From CAIWHR01 sp963773195 (GTDB lineage Bacteria; Pseudomonadota; Gammaproteobacteria; Burkholderiales; Casimicrobiaceae): 64,000 nucleotides of DNA. Under the pieces are notes generated by a model. The model saw only the letters and a program-made list of their open reading frames with translations. It had not been told where the DNA came from and did no database searches. Position 1 is the stretch's first letter. Each line of letters starts with the position of its first letter. Location of the stretch: NCBI GenBank assembly GCA_963773195.1, contig CAVZAE010000018.1, forward strand, positions 186,001-250,000, in the 5' to 3' direction. Positions 9,320 to 17,370 of this stretch are shown in pieces. Both the position numbers and the translations under genes were made by a program.

Positions 9320-9949
9320 TTACTTGCCGACGGGCTTCGGCGGTGGCGCCACTTCGGGTTTCGCTTTCCACGCGCGTTCGCGCGCTTTCGCTTCCTGGAC
9401 CTGCTCGCTGTCCATCTTGCCGGCGACGTCGGCGACCGCGCGCGCCGCGTCGGAACGAACGCCGCCCGCCGGCAGTGCGTAGATCGCGAGATCGATCCAC
9501 TTGAGTGCCTCGACGTTGTCCTGCGGAACGCCGTTGCCCGCCGCGTGCATGAGCCCCAGATTGAGCTGGGCGAGTGGAATGCCTTGGTCAGCCGCGCGCC
9601 GGAACCACTTTGCCGCCGCTGTCATGTCCTGGCGAACGCCGGCACCCTCGGCGTAGCTCGCGCCCAGATTGTATTGCGCCATCGCCTCGCCTTGTTCCGC
9701 AGCGCGCTCGAACCACAGCGCGGCTTCGGCATCGTTCTGTGCGACGCCCTTGCCTTCGGCGTACATGACACCGAGGCGATACTGGGCCTCGCGATCGCCG
9801 GCCTGCGCCAGCGGACGCCAGAGCTCCACTGCCTTCAGATAGTCCTTCTCCTGATACGCGGCCTGTCCGTCTTCGAGCGGGCCCGCGATAGCGGCGGCGG
9901 CGAACGCCGCGACAAGAGTAATCGCACTGCGAGGGATCCAAGCGTTCAT
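9320..9949 (-). CDS. Exported SEL1-repeat protein
   Basis: A 209-residue protein with an N-terminal signal peptide (hydrophobic residues 8-22, likely cut after AIAG). About three SEL1-like repeats follow between residues 50 and 160, recognisable from the recurring A-x-x-x-LG-x-x-YAEG-x-GV pattern and alternating AA-x-WF/KWF motifs. Such solenoids usually mediate protein-protein contacts in the periplasm. The C-terminus is charged and proline-rich. It lies 19 bases upstream of the dehydrogenase on the same strand, so the two could be co-transcribed. Confidence 0.88.
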   Translation of the reverse strand: MNAWIPRSAITLVAAFAAAAIAGPLEDGQAAYQEKDYLKAVELWRPLAQAGDREAQYRLGVMYAEGKGVAQNDAEAALWFERAAEQGEAMAQYNLGASYAEGAGVRQDMTAAAKWFRRAADQGIPLAQLNLGLMHAAGNGVPQDNVEALKWIDLAIYALPAGGVRSDAARAVADVAGKMDSEQVQEAKARERAWKAKPEVAPPPKPVGK

Positions 9950-10059
9950 GGGACATGCGAAAAAGAGGGGATGCGGATGGTAACCCGGCGCGTCGCGTGG
10001 GAGGAGTGCACTACAGGATTCCGATTATCGGTCGATTCTTCGGCACGACGGATGCTATG

Positions 10060-10072
10060 ATGACAACGTCAT
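10060..10072. promoter_or_regulatory. Inverted repeat ATGAC-AAC-GTCAT before the zinc-ribbon gene
   Basis: A 13-base interrupted palindrome with five-base arms ends 18 bases before the GTG at 10091. It overlaps a TATGAT hexamer at 10056-10061 that could be a -10 box. The same 13-mer, in reverse orientation, occurs at 44950-44962 before the bactofilin gene, again next to a -10-like hexamer. A shared operator is inferred; the regulator is unknown. Confidence 0.4.
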
Positions 10073-10090
10073 AACGGGCCGGAGGGGCGC

Positions 10091-10912
10091 GTGGACGGGG
10101 CTGGGACGATCTCGGGGCGATGGGCACTTGCGGCGGGACGCGCGGGCGTCAACGGTTGCCGCATCTGCGGCGGTCCGACATTGCCCGGGACGCGCCTGTG
10201 CACGCAATGCAAGGCCGCGCTCAAGCGAGCGCGGCAGGAAACGGTGTCCGAGCTCATACCGCCGCCCAACCGGTCGGCAAAGCGCGCGACGGTCCGGCCA
10301 CGAAGGGCCCCCCGACCCTCGGAACCCGCCTTGGAGCGAAAATCGTCGCGAAAGCGCTCGTGGCGCGGCGCCCCGGCCATCCTCGCGACGGTGGCAGCAG
10401 TGGGCTTCGGCTATGCGTTGTTCTCTCTTGTCCGACCGGCGCCGTCGATGCCGATCGGCGAACCGGTGGCGTCGCCGTCTGTGCTGGCTCCGGCGGCGCC
10501 GCTCTTGGTGCCGCGCACCGAACCGGCGGCCGCCGCGATGCCGGCGCCCGCTAAAGACGCGACCCCAGTTGTCGCTGTGGGAGCGGCGGCGAAACCGTCT
10601 TCCCCGCGACCCGCGCCCAAGCGCGTCGTCGAAACACCCGCCGAACCGGCGCCGCAACCGGCGGTCGCGCGCTTTGCCGCGGCCACCGAGCCACCGGCGC
10701 CCGTGCCAGCCCCCGAAGCTGTTCCGGCGCCCCGACCGGCGCCCCCCCGCGATCGCTGGCAACTCATGGCCGACGCTATCGCGCAGTGCGGTCACGAGCG
10801 CTTCTTTGCCGCCGTCGTCTGCGAGCAGCGCGTGCGGCTGCAATACTGCGACGGCTACTGGGGGCAGGTCGCGCAGTGCCCCAACGGTATCCCGAACGAC
10901 CACGGGGATTAG
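10091..10912 (+). CDS. Zinc-ribbon membrane protein of unknown function
   Basis: A 273-residue protein starting at GTG, with GGAGG five bases upstream. Residues 17-38 hold two CxxC pairs (CRICGG and CTQCKA), a probable zinc ribbon. One transmembrane segment follows near residues 97-115. A long Ala/Pro-rich stretch spans about residues 120-215, and the last 50 residues form a conserved-looking domain with four cysteines (AQCGHERF, VVCEQRV, YCDGYWG, AQCPNG). The layout suggests a cytoplasmic zinc module joined across the inner membrane to a periplasmic cysteine-rich domain. I do not recognise the family by name. Confidence 0.75.
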   Translation: MDGAGTISGRWALAAGRAGVNGCRICGGPTLPGTRLCTQCKAALKRARQETVSELIPPPNRSAKRATVRPRRAPRPSEPALERKSSRKRSWRGAPAILATVAAVGFGYALFSLVRPAPSMPIGEPVASPSVLAPAAPLLVPRTEPAAAAMPAPAKDATPVVAVGAAAKPSSPRPAPKRVVETPAEPAPQPAVARFAAATEPPAPVPAPEAVPAPRPAPPRDRWQLMADAIAQCGHERFFAAVVCEQRVRLQYCDGYWGQVAQCPNGIPNDHGD

Positions 10913-11168
10913 CGGCGCGAGCCGAGGAGCAGGGGCCCCGCGGAGTGGGGATGCGACTCCGGGCGAGTCGCCGCAAGCGACCGACGCCTCGGCGCAACTA
11001 TTAGGACTTGGCAGTCCGGAGGCCGCGGCGGACGCCTCGGCGACTTGGCCGGAGGCCGCGACGCAGGTCCCCACCGAGGCGGCTGACTGCGTCGCCCGCG
11101 TGTAGCGCGCATTCCGGCACTCCCGGTAAGATGGCCCTCACCCTGCCGTACGAGGAGCTGCGCGCACC

Positions 11169-11828
11169 ATGGCCGCATCCCGCAAGTCCGTCGCGCGCAA
11201 GCGCACGAGCGATCGCGCGGCCTCGGCGCCGGCGACCGAGCTTCCGCTTGCGGGGGTCGCGACCCAAGTGCGCGCCTGGGCCGACTCGGTGCTCGGCATC
11301 GCGGGCGCCGCGGCGGACGCGTCTCTGAGCGCGGCGAAAGCCATCCTGGTCAAGCCGGAACAGCGCGCCGCGCTTGCGAAGACCGGCGCCGTGCTCCGCG
11401 GCATGCGCGAAGCCGCAGGGCTGAGCCTGAAGGAAGTCGGCGACGCGATCGATCTCAAGGATCCTTCGCTCCTGGAGCTGGTCGAACACGGCAAGGTCGC
11501 GCTGCCGTTCGAGCTCATCCTGCGTCTTGCCTCGGTACTCGGGCGCAACGATCCCATTTCGTTCGTGATGCGGTTCACGCGTTCGTACAACCCCGACGTG
11601 TGGCGGACGCTCGAGGGCGTGGGTATCGGCCGCTTCGCCGTGCAGGCGGGCCGCGAACGCGAATTCGCCAACATCTACCGCGGCAGCGACTACGCGCGAC
11701 GGCTGACCGACGACGAGTTCGCGGCGGTGCTTGCCTTCGTGCGCGCGGCGTTCGACCTGGCGCTCACATTCCGGAGCGCGAGTCCGGGTGCAGTGCCCGT
11801 GCGGCGGGCCGCGAGGAGAGCGATATGA
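11169..11828 (+). CDS. XRE-family helix-turn-helix regulator
   Basis: A 219-residue protein with a helix-turn-helix domain in its central part (residues about 75-125: LRGMREAAGLSLKEVGDAI, then SLLELVEHGKVALP). A basic N-terminal tail (ARKRTSDRAAS) precedes it, and a C-terminal region of unknown role follows, with the NIYRGSDYARRL and FAAVLAFVRAAFDLAL segments. It probably binds DNA. The stop overlaps the ATG of the next gene (ATGA), so the two products are likely made together, although a lyase-like exported protein is not an obvious partner. Confidence 0.82.
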   Translation: MAASRKSVARKRTSDRAASAPATELPLAGVATQVRAWADSVLGIAGAAADASLSAAKAILVKPEQRAALAKTGAVLRGMREAAGLSLKEVGDAIDLKDPSLLELVEHGKVALPFELILRLASVLGRNDPISFVMRFTRSYNPDVWRTLEGVGIGRFAVQAGREREFANIYRGSDYARRLTDDEFAAVLAFVRAAFDLALTFRSASPGAVPVRRAARRAI

Positions 11829-12805
11829 AGGGTCATCGTCGATGCTTTCGCCTGGTCCGCGCGTTGACCGCGACGGCGGCGCTCGTCACCGCATCCGCGG
11901 TCTATGGCGCGGAACCCGTCTACTTCGATGTGCGCGGCGCGTATCCCCACGACGTCGCAGCGACGCCGACTGCCGGCGGCGCCGTCTATTACACCGCGCA
12001 GACGACCGGCAAGCTCGGCATCCTCGATCCCGCGACAGGCAAGCTCGAGGAGATTCCGCTCGGCAAGAACTCGGCGCCGCACGGCGTCGTCATCGGCCCC
12101 GACGGCGCACCGTGGATCACCGACGGCGGGCAGAACGCGATCGTGCGCGTCGACCCGGTGTCGCGCGCGGTCCGCGTGTTCCCGCTGCCGCCGGATTCTG
12201 ATTACGCGAACCTCAACACGCTCACGTTCGATGCAAAGGGCCGCGGCTGGTTTACCGGGCAAGGCGGATATTATGGGCGGGTCATTCCCGCGACCGGAGA
12301 CGTGAAAGTGTGGAAGGCGCCGCGCGGTCGCGGGCCCTATGGCATCACGACCACGCCCAGCGGCGACGTCTACTATGCATCCCTCGCCGGAAGCCACATT
12401 GCGCGCATCGATACCGAGACCGGCGCGGCCACGGTGATCGAGCCACCCACGCGCGACCAGGGCGCGCGACGCGTCTGGTCCGATTCGCGCGGCCGGATCT
12501 GGGTCAGCTTCTGGAACACGGGGCAGGTGGGCATGTACGACCCCGCGACCAACGCCTGGCGCGAGTGGACGCTGCCCGGCAACTCGCCGCACTGCTACGC
12601 CGTGTGGGTCGATCCCGCGGACAAGGTCTGGCTCTCGGAATGGACGGCCAACGCGGTCGTCCGCTTCGATCCCATCACCGAGAAGTTCGAAAGCTTTCCG
12701 TCGAGTCGCTCCGGCGCCAACGTACGACAGATGCTCGGACGCTCGGGCGAGCTTTGGGGCGCCGAGTCTGGCAACTCGCGCCTCGTGATGATCCCGGCCC
12801 GCTGA
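11825..12805 (+). CDS. Exported virginiamycin B lyase-like beta-propeller
   Basis: A 326-residue protein with a signal peptide (hydrophobic residues 10-27, cut near VYGA). The rest is built of repeating blades of the streptogramin-lyase type, with recurrent YYTAQTTGKLGILDPATG, PWITDGGQNAIVRVD and VWLSEWTANAVVRFDP units. True virginiamycin B lyase (Vgb) linearises streptogramin B antibiotics, but most chromosomal relatives have no demonstrated resistance role. The exported location also argues against a standard resistance enzyme. Its ATG overlaps the stop of the XRE gene. Confidence 0.85.
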   Translation: MKGHRRCFRLVRALTATAALVTASAVYGAEPVYFDVRGAYPHDVAATPTAGGAVYYTAQTTGKLGILDPATGKLEEIPLGKNSAPHGVVIGPDGAPWITDGGQNAIVRVDPVSRAVRVFPLPPDSDYANLNTLTFDAKGRGWFTGQGGYYGRVIPATGDVKVWKAPRGRGPYGITTTPSGDVYYASLAGSHIARIDTETGAATVIEPPTRDQGARRVWSDSRGRIWVSFWNTGQVGMYDPATNAWREWTLPGNSPHCYAVWVDPADKVWLSEWTANAVVRFDPITEKFESFPSSRSGANVRQMLGRSGELWGAESGNSRLVMIPAR

Positions 12806-12871
12806 CAGACGAACAGCGGCCGCGTGCGGCGCGGGCTGCGCCACACGCGATGCCGAGGTTACGCGCGGGGA

Positions 12872-13096
12872 CTAGCCCTCGTACTTGAACGACAGCTTGA
12901 CGCGGGCGCGATAGGCAACGACCTTGCCGGCGTCGACTTTCATGTCGAGCTTCGAGACCTCCGCGATGCGCAAGTCGCGCAACGTCCGGCTTGCCGCCGT
13001 GACGGCATTGGTCGCCGCGTCTTCCCACGATTTGGTGCTGGTGCCGATCACCTCGGTCACCCGGTAGACGCCGTCGGCCGCGCTCTTCTTCGCCAT
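12872..13096 (-). CDS. Dodecin family flavin-storage protein
   Basis: A 74-residue protein with the complete dodecin pattern: VYRVTEVIGTSTKSWEDAATNA, then the RDLRIAEVSKLDMKV strand and the C-terminal YRARVKLSF strand. Dodecins form hollow 12-subunit spheres that bind flavins (or coenzyme A in some bacteria) and are thought to buffer free riboflavin/FMN. The Trp24 within the SWEDA segment corresponds to the flavin-stacking residue of the family. It appears monocistronic. Confidence 0.92.
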   Translation of the reverse strand: MAKKSAADGVYRVTEVIGTSTKSWEDAATNAVTAASRTLRDLRIAEVSKLDMKVDAGKVVAYRARVKLSFKYEG

Positions 13097-13216
13097 GATG
13101 TCCTCGTCCTTTCGGTCGTTGAGCCCGCGGGAGCAGCGACACCGCTTGCCGCGGGTGACGAACCATCATACGCGGGACGACCGCCGTCGTCCTGCTGCAG
13201 CGCCGCATCCCGCTCG

Positions 13217-13783
13217 TCAGGCGCTGAAGGGGACGACGGCGACGCCGAACAGCAGCCGGTGGAACGTCATCACGACGAGCGCGACGGCGATTCCCGCAAC
13301 GATGGCAATCACGTCCTGCCGCGCGGACGGCTCGAAGGCTCGGACTGCGCGCCGTTGCACGACCGAAACCAGATCGACGAGCGCCCACACGAAGAAAGCA
13401 CCGAACAAGAGCGTGCCGCGCGCGTCCCCGTTGGCGGCCAGGTGCACGCCCGACCAGATCAGCGTTCCGTAGAGCATCGGGTGGGCGATCGTGCGGCGCA
13501 GGTGCGTGCGCATGTTCGCCGCCGCGAACAGAATGAATGCGATCACCATCGCGACGGGCGCAACCGCGATCGCCGCCGGCATCGGCGCGAAGAGCTGCGC
13601 GCCGGGACCGGCCACGCGATAGCCGACGACGATCAGTACGAGTCCGACGAGCGAGACGAGTGAGAACATGCCGCGATACGGTTTGTCGCCAAGCCGCAGC
13701 GCGACCGCTTCGCGCCACGACGGAGTCACCGGGAGCAGGTGGATGCCGAGAAAGAGCGCGAGACCCAGCGCGAGCGTCAGCAT
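13217..13783 (-). CDS. NnrU family membrane protein
   Basis: A 188-residue protein with about five transmembrane segments. Recognisable features are the N-terminal GIHLLPVTPSWREA stretch and the central AANMRTHLRRTIAHPMLYG motif, both typical of NnrU. NnrU was named from denitrification clusters and is related to isoprenoid-modifying membrane enzymes, but its reaction is not established. No nitrogen-oxide reductase genes are nearby. It ends six bases before the MmgE/PrpD stop-side boundary region, on the same strand and downstream of that gene. Confidence 0.85.
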   Translation of the reverse strand: MLTLALGLALFLGIHLLPVTPSWREAVALRLGDKPYRGMFSLVSLVGLVLIVVGYRVAGPGAQLFAPMPAAIAVAPVAMVIAFILFAAANMRTHLRRTIAHPMLYGTLIWSGVHLAANGDARGTLLFGAFFVWALVDLVSVVQRRAVRAFEPSARQDVIAIVAGIAVALVVMTFHRLLFGVAVVPFSA

Positions 13784-13788
13784 GGTGA

Positions 13789-15171
13789 TTACGCGGCCCG
13801 CGCAGCGGTTAACAGCGCTTGGAGGTGGGCCGCGCGTGGCAGGGCCGAGACGGCTTCGCGCAGGCGTAGAGCGCGTTCTGCGCCGAGCACCGCGTCGGCC
13901 AGGGCGTGGAACTTGCGCGAGAGCGCCGCGTCGTCGAGCGGGCGCTCTAAACTGCCGATGGCATGGGCGACGAACGTGTGCAGCTTTCGCCCGTCGGCGA
14001 GCGTGATGGTCACGTCGGCGGCGTCTTCGGCGATGGTGGGGTCGACCACCGCGCGCACCCGGCCGCGCAACGCGACCAGGTCATCGCGGCCGACCGCCTC
14101 GTCGGAGAACTCCGCCTCGCCGGCACGGCCGAACACGATGCCGGCCGCGCACGCATGGTAGACGCTGAACTTGCCCTCGAGGCCCGTGCGCGGCGCTGTC
14201 TTGCCGGTCAGTTCCAGCACCAGCGGATGGACGCGCAAGTCGATGCGCTCGATATCGGTGCCGCGTAGCCCGTGCGTATCACGGAGCTGCACGCAACCGT
14301 CGATCGCGGGGTGGATCACGACGCCACACGCAAACGGCTTGTACGTGTTGAACGCGATCTCGAAGCGCTGGCCCAGGCCGTCCTCGATCTCGCGCCAGTC
14401 GCGCTTGTCCGAATACGTCGTGAGCAGGCCGCGCGGCGCCTCGAGCGCGCGCGGCGACGCGGTATAGCCATGTTTCGCTAGGAGCGCCGCGAAGAGCCCG
14501 GCCCGCGCCGCGGCACCGGGGTGCAGAGGCTTGGTCATCGTGCCGAACTGTTCACGCACGCCGACGGGCTGCGAGGCCGCAATGCCGAGCGCCATCGTCG
14601 TTGCATGAGTATCGAGGCGCAACAGGCGGGCGCACGCGGCCGCGGCGCCGAGCATTCCGGTCGAGCCGGTGATGTGCCAGCCGCGATCGTAGTGATCCGG
14701 ATAGATCGCGTTGCCGACGCGGCACGCAACGTCGATCCCGAGCACGATGGCGTCGACGACCTCGTGACCGCTGGCGCCCTTGTGCTCGGCAAGCGCGAGC
14801 GCCGCCGACGCGACGGGTCCTCCCGGGTGGATGATCGTCTTGAGGTGCGTGTCGTCGAAATCGAACGTATGCGAGGCGATGCCGTTCACGAGCGCCGCGC
14901 TGCCCATGTCGACCCGCTCGCTGCGCCCGAAAAGTGTGGCCTGGCGGGAAGTCCCAAGCTCGAGCGCGGCCGCGAGCGCCGCCTCGGCCGTGGGATGGTG
15001 CGCCGCGCCGATTGCGCAGCCCAGGTAATTGAGCAGCGTTCGCAGGGCCTCGTGCTCGATCGCAGGGTCGAAGCCTTGCGCGGGATGCGTGGCGACGAAC
15101 GCCGCCAGCATGCGCGTGACGGGTGGGGCGTCGCGTTCGGTTCGCGCCGTCGTGTCGCTGGCCACGGTCAA
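13789..15171 (-). CDS. MmgE/PrpD family protein
   Basis: A 460-residue protein of the MmgE/PrpD family, whose characterised members dehydrate 2-methylcitrate, cis-aconitate or related tricarboxylates. Family features are LNYLGCAIGAA near residue 50, HTFDFDDTH near residue 102 and GRSERVD nearby, followed by the long helical domain. The first in-frame start, TTG at 15171, overlaps the stop of the upstream Bug receptor gene; a GTG six bases later is an alternative. Coupling with a tricarboxylate-type receptor suggests a role in taking up and using an organic acid, but the substrate is not known. Confidence 0.86.
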   Translation of the reverse strand: MTVASDTTARTERDAPPVTRMLAAFVATHPAQGFDPAIEHEALRTLLNYLGCAIGAAHHPTAEAALAAALELGTSRQATLFGRSERVDMGSAALVNGIASHTFDFDDTHLKTIIHPGGPVASAALALAEHKGASGHEVVDAIVLGIDVACRVGNAIYPDHYDRGWHITGSTGMLGAAAACARLLRLDTHATTMALGIAASQPVGVREQFGTMTKPLHPGAAARAGLFAALLAKHGYTASPRALEAPRGLLTTYSDKRDWREIEDGLGQRFEIAFNTYKPFACGVVIHPAIDGCVQLRDTHGLRGTDIERIDLRVHPLVLELTGKTAPRTGLEGKFSVYHACAAGIVFGRAGEAEFSDEAVGRDDLVALRGRVRAVVDPTIAEDAADVTITLADGRKLHTFVAHAIGSLERPLDDAALSRKFHALADAVLGAERALRLREAVSALPRAAHLQALLTAARAA

Positions 15172-16172
15172 TCCGTGATCTCGATGTTGCGTTCCTTCGC
15201 GAGCTTCGACCAGCGCGCGATATCGTCCCGGATGTAGCGCCCGAATTCGTCGGGCGTCATCGGCATCGGCTCCAGCGCTTCGGCGGAGAGGCGCTCGGAA
15301 AGCTCCGGATTCGTCAGCAGCGCGTTGATTTCATCGTTGAGCCGCTTGACGATGGGTGCGGGCATATTGGCGGGCCCGACGATGCCGTACCACTGGACCC
15401 CGTCGAAGCCGGCGTAGCCCGATTCTGCGAACGTCGGCACGTCGGGCAGCAAGCGGTGCCGGCTCTTCCCCGTGACGGCGAGCGGTTTGACCTTGCCTGC
15501 CTTGATGTGCGGCAGCGCGGCCGCGAGGCCCGGAAACATGGCCTGCGTCTGCCCGCCGAGCAGGTCGACGAACGCGGGCCCGATGCCGCGGTAGGGAACA
15601 TGCACGACGTCGAGGTCGGCCGCGACCTTGAGCTGTTCCATCGCAAGATGCGTCAGCGTCCCCGGTCCCGACGAGCCATAGGAGAGCTTTCCGGGGTGGG
15701 CCTTGGCATAGTCGACGAACTCGCGCACCGTGGCGATAGGCAACGTCGGCGAGACCACAAGCACGTTCGGCGTGCCGCCCACCATCGCGATGGGCGTGAA
15801 GTCGCGGATCGCGTCGTACGGCAGCTTGCGCACCGCGGGATTGGTGCCGTGCGTGCCGACATAGCCGACCATCAGCGTGTAGCCGTCGGGCGCCGCGCGC
15901 GCCGTTGCGAGCGAGCCGACGACCCCGCCGCCGCCGCTCATGTTCTCGACGACGATCGACTGGCCGAGTGCGCGGCCCAGGCGGTCGGCGATCGTCCGCG
16001 CGACCAGGTCGACGCCGCCGCCGGGCTGCACCGGCGCGATGATCTTGACGGTCTTGGCGGGATAGGCGCCCTGCGCGGCGAGCCGCGCCGCGAATGGGGC
16101 CGCGCCGAGGACGACGACGCGCGCGATGAACCGGCGGCGTTCCGGCCACGCACGATAATGATGCTCGTTCAT
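15168..16172 (-). CDS. Bug-type tripartite tricarboxylate receptor
   Basis: A 334-residue periplasmic substrate-binding protein of the Bug/TctC family. The N-terminus contains ERRRFIARVVVLG, which resembles a twin-arginine signal. The family motifs follow: YPAKTVKIIAP and QPGGGVDLVAR, then the central VPYRGIGPAFVDLLGGQTQ and a C-terminal PELSERL region. Receptors of this family bind organic acids and are extremely abundant in Burkholderiales, usually without a neighbouring TctAB membrane pair, as here. The start at 16172 is chosen because it begins the signal peptide. The stop overlaps the next gene's TTG start. Confidence 0.9.
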   Translation of the reverse strand: MNEHHYRAWPERRRFIARVVVLGAAPFAARLAAQGAYPAKTVKIIAPVQPGGGVDLVARTIADRLGRALGQSIVVENMSGGGGVVGSLATARAAPDGYTLMVGYVGTHGTNPAVRKLPYDAIRDFTPIAMVGGTPNVLVVSPTLPIATVREFVDYAKAHPGKLSYGSSGPGTLTHLAMEQLKVAADLDVVHVPYRGIGPAFVDLLGGQTQAMFPGLAAALPHIKAGKVKPLAVTGKSRHRLLPDVPTFAESGYAGFDGVQWYGIVGPANMPAPIVKRLNDEINALLTNPELSERLSAEALEPMPMTPDEFGRYIRDDIARWSKLAKERNIEITD

Positions 16173-16289
16173 CCGGGAATTATCGCATTCGGCGCGAGCT
16201 CCAAGCGTGTGTTGGTAAAATGGCGGCGTTGCGAACCCCGTCCGCCGGGCACCCCGAAGGTGTCCGCGCTTCGACCGCAGGAATCTCCG

Positions 16290-17369
16290 ATGCGAGTCTG
16301 GAACTTCAGTGCCGGTCCCGCGGTGCTGCCCGAGGAAGTGCTGCGGCAGGCCGCGAGCGAGATGCTCGATTGGCGCGGCAGCGGCATGTCCGTCATGGAG
16401 ATGAGCCATCGCGGCAAGGAATTCATCGGCATCGCGGCGAAGGCCGAGGCCGATCTGCGGACACTCCTCGCCATTCCGACGCATTACAAGGTGCTCTTCC
16501 TCCAGGGTGGCGCGATCGGCGAGAACGCGATCGTGCCGCTCAATCTCACGGGCGCGGCGAAGTCGGCCGACTACGTCAACACGGGGTCATGGTCGAAGAA
16601 GTCGATCCAGGAGGCGAAGAAGTACTGCCGCGTGAACGTGGCGGCTTCGGCCGAGGACAAGGGATTCACCTATGTGCCCGAGCAGGCGCTCTGGAAACTC
16701 GACCCCGCGGCGGCGTACGTCCATGTCTGCACCAACGAGACGATCGGCGGCGTCGAGTATCCGTTCACACCCGACACGGGCGACGTTCCCCTTGTGGCCG
16801 ACATGTCGTCGCACATCCTGTCGCGCGAGATCGACGTCGCGAAGTTCGGCGTGATCTACGCCGGCGCGCAGAAGAACGCCGGCACGGCCGGCCTCACGCT
16901 CGTGATCGTCCGCGACGATCTGCTCGACCGCGCGCTGCCGGTGACGCCGTCGGCGTTCCATTGGCAGGAGCAGGCGGCGGCGGATTCGATGGTCAACACG
17001 CCCGCGACGTGGTCGATTTACATCGCCGGCCTCGTCTTCGAGTGGCTGCAGAAGCAGGGTGGCGTCAAGGCGATCGAGCAACGCAACATCGAGAAGGCGA
17101 CGCTCCTCTACGACTACGTCGATGCGAGCGGCTTCTATGCCAATCCCGTCCGGCGTCAGGATCGCTCGCGGATGAACGTGCCGTTCCGGCTCAAGGACGA
17201 GTCGCTCGACGAGGCGTTCCTCAAGGGCGCGAAGGCAGCCGGCATGGTGCAGTTGAAGGGCCATCGCTCCGTCGGCGGAATGCGCGCGTCGATCTACAAC
17301 GCGCTGCCGATCGAAGGCGTGCGCGCTCTCGTCGCCTACATGCGGGACTTCGCGCGGCGGCACGGCTGA
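16290..17369 (+). CDS. serC: Phosphoserine aminotransferase
   Basis: Transfers the amino group from glutamate to 3-phosphohydroxypyruvate, the second step of serine synthesis, and also serves pyridoxal phosphate synthesis. The 359-residue length is standard. The N-terminal WNFSAGPAVLPEEVL, the HRGKEFI segment, the PLP-lysine in YAGAQKN (Lys195) and the C-terminal GHRSVGGMRASIYN motif are all present. A TAAAAT hexamer at 16216-16221 is a plausible -10 element. serA follows after one base, so the two serine-synthesis enzymes form an operon. Confidence 0.95.
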   Translation: MRVWNFSAGPAVLPEEVLRQAASEMLDWRGSGMSVMEMSHRGKEFIGIAAKAEADLRTLLAIPTHYKVLFLQGGAIGENAIVPLNLTGAAKSADYVNTGSWSKKSIQEAKKYCRVNVAASAEDKGFTYVPEQALWKLDPAAAYVHVCTNETIGGVEYPFTPDTGDVPLVADMSSHILSREIDVAKFGVIYAGAQKNAGTAGLTLVIVRDDLLDRALPVTPSAFHWQEQAAADSMVNTPATWSIYIAGLVFEWLQKQGGVKAIEQRNIEKATLLYDYVDASGFYANPVRRQDRSRMNVPFRLKDESLDEAFLKGAKAAGMVQLKGHRSVGGMRASIYNALPIEGVRALVAYMRDFARRHG

Positions 17370-17370
17370 T

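Noticed and set aside
11825..12805. Streptogramin resistance gene
   Set aside because: The protein is exported and only generally lyase-like; most chromosomal relatives are not resistance determinants.
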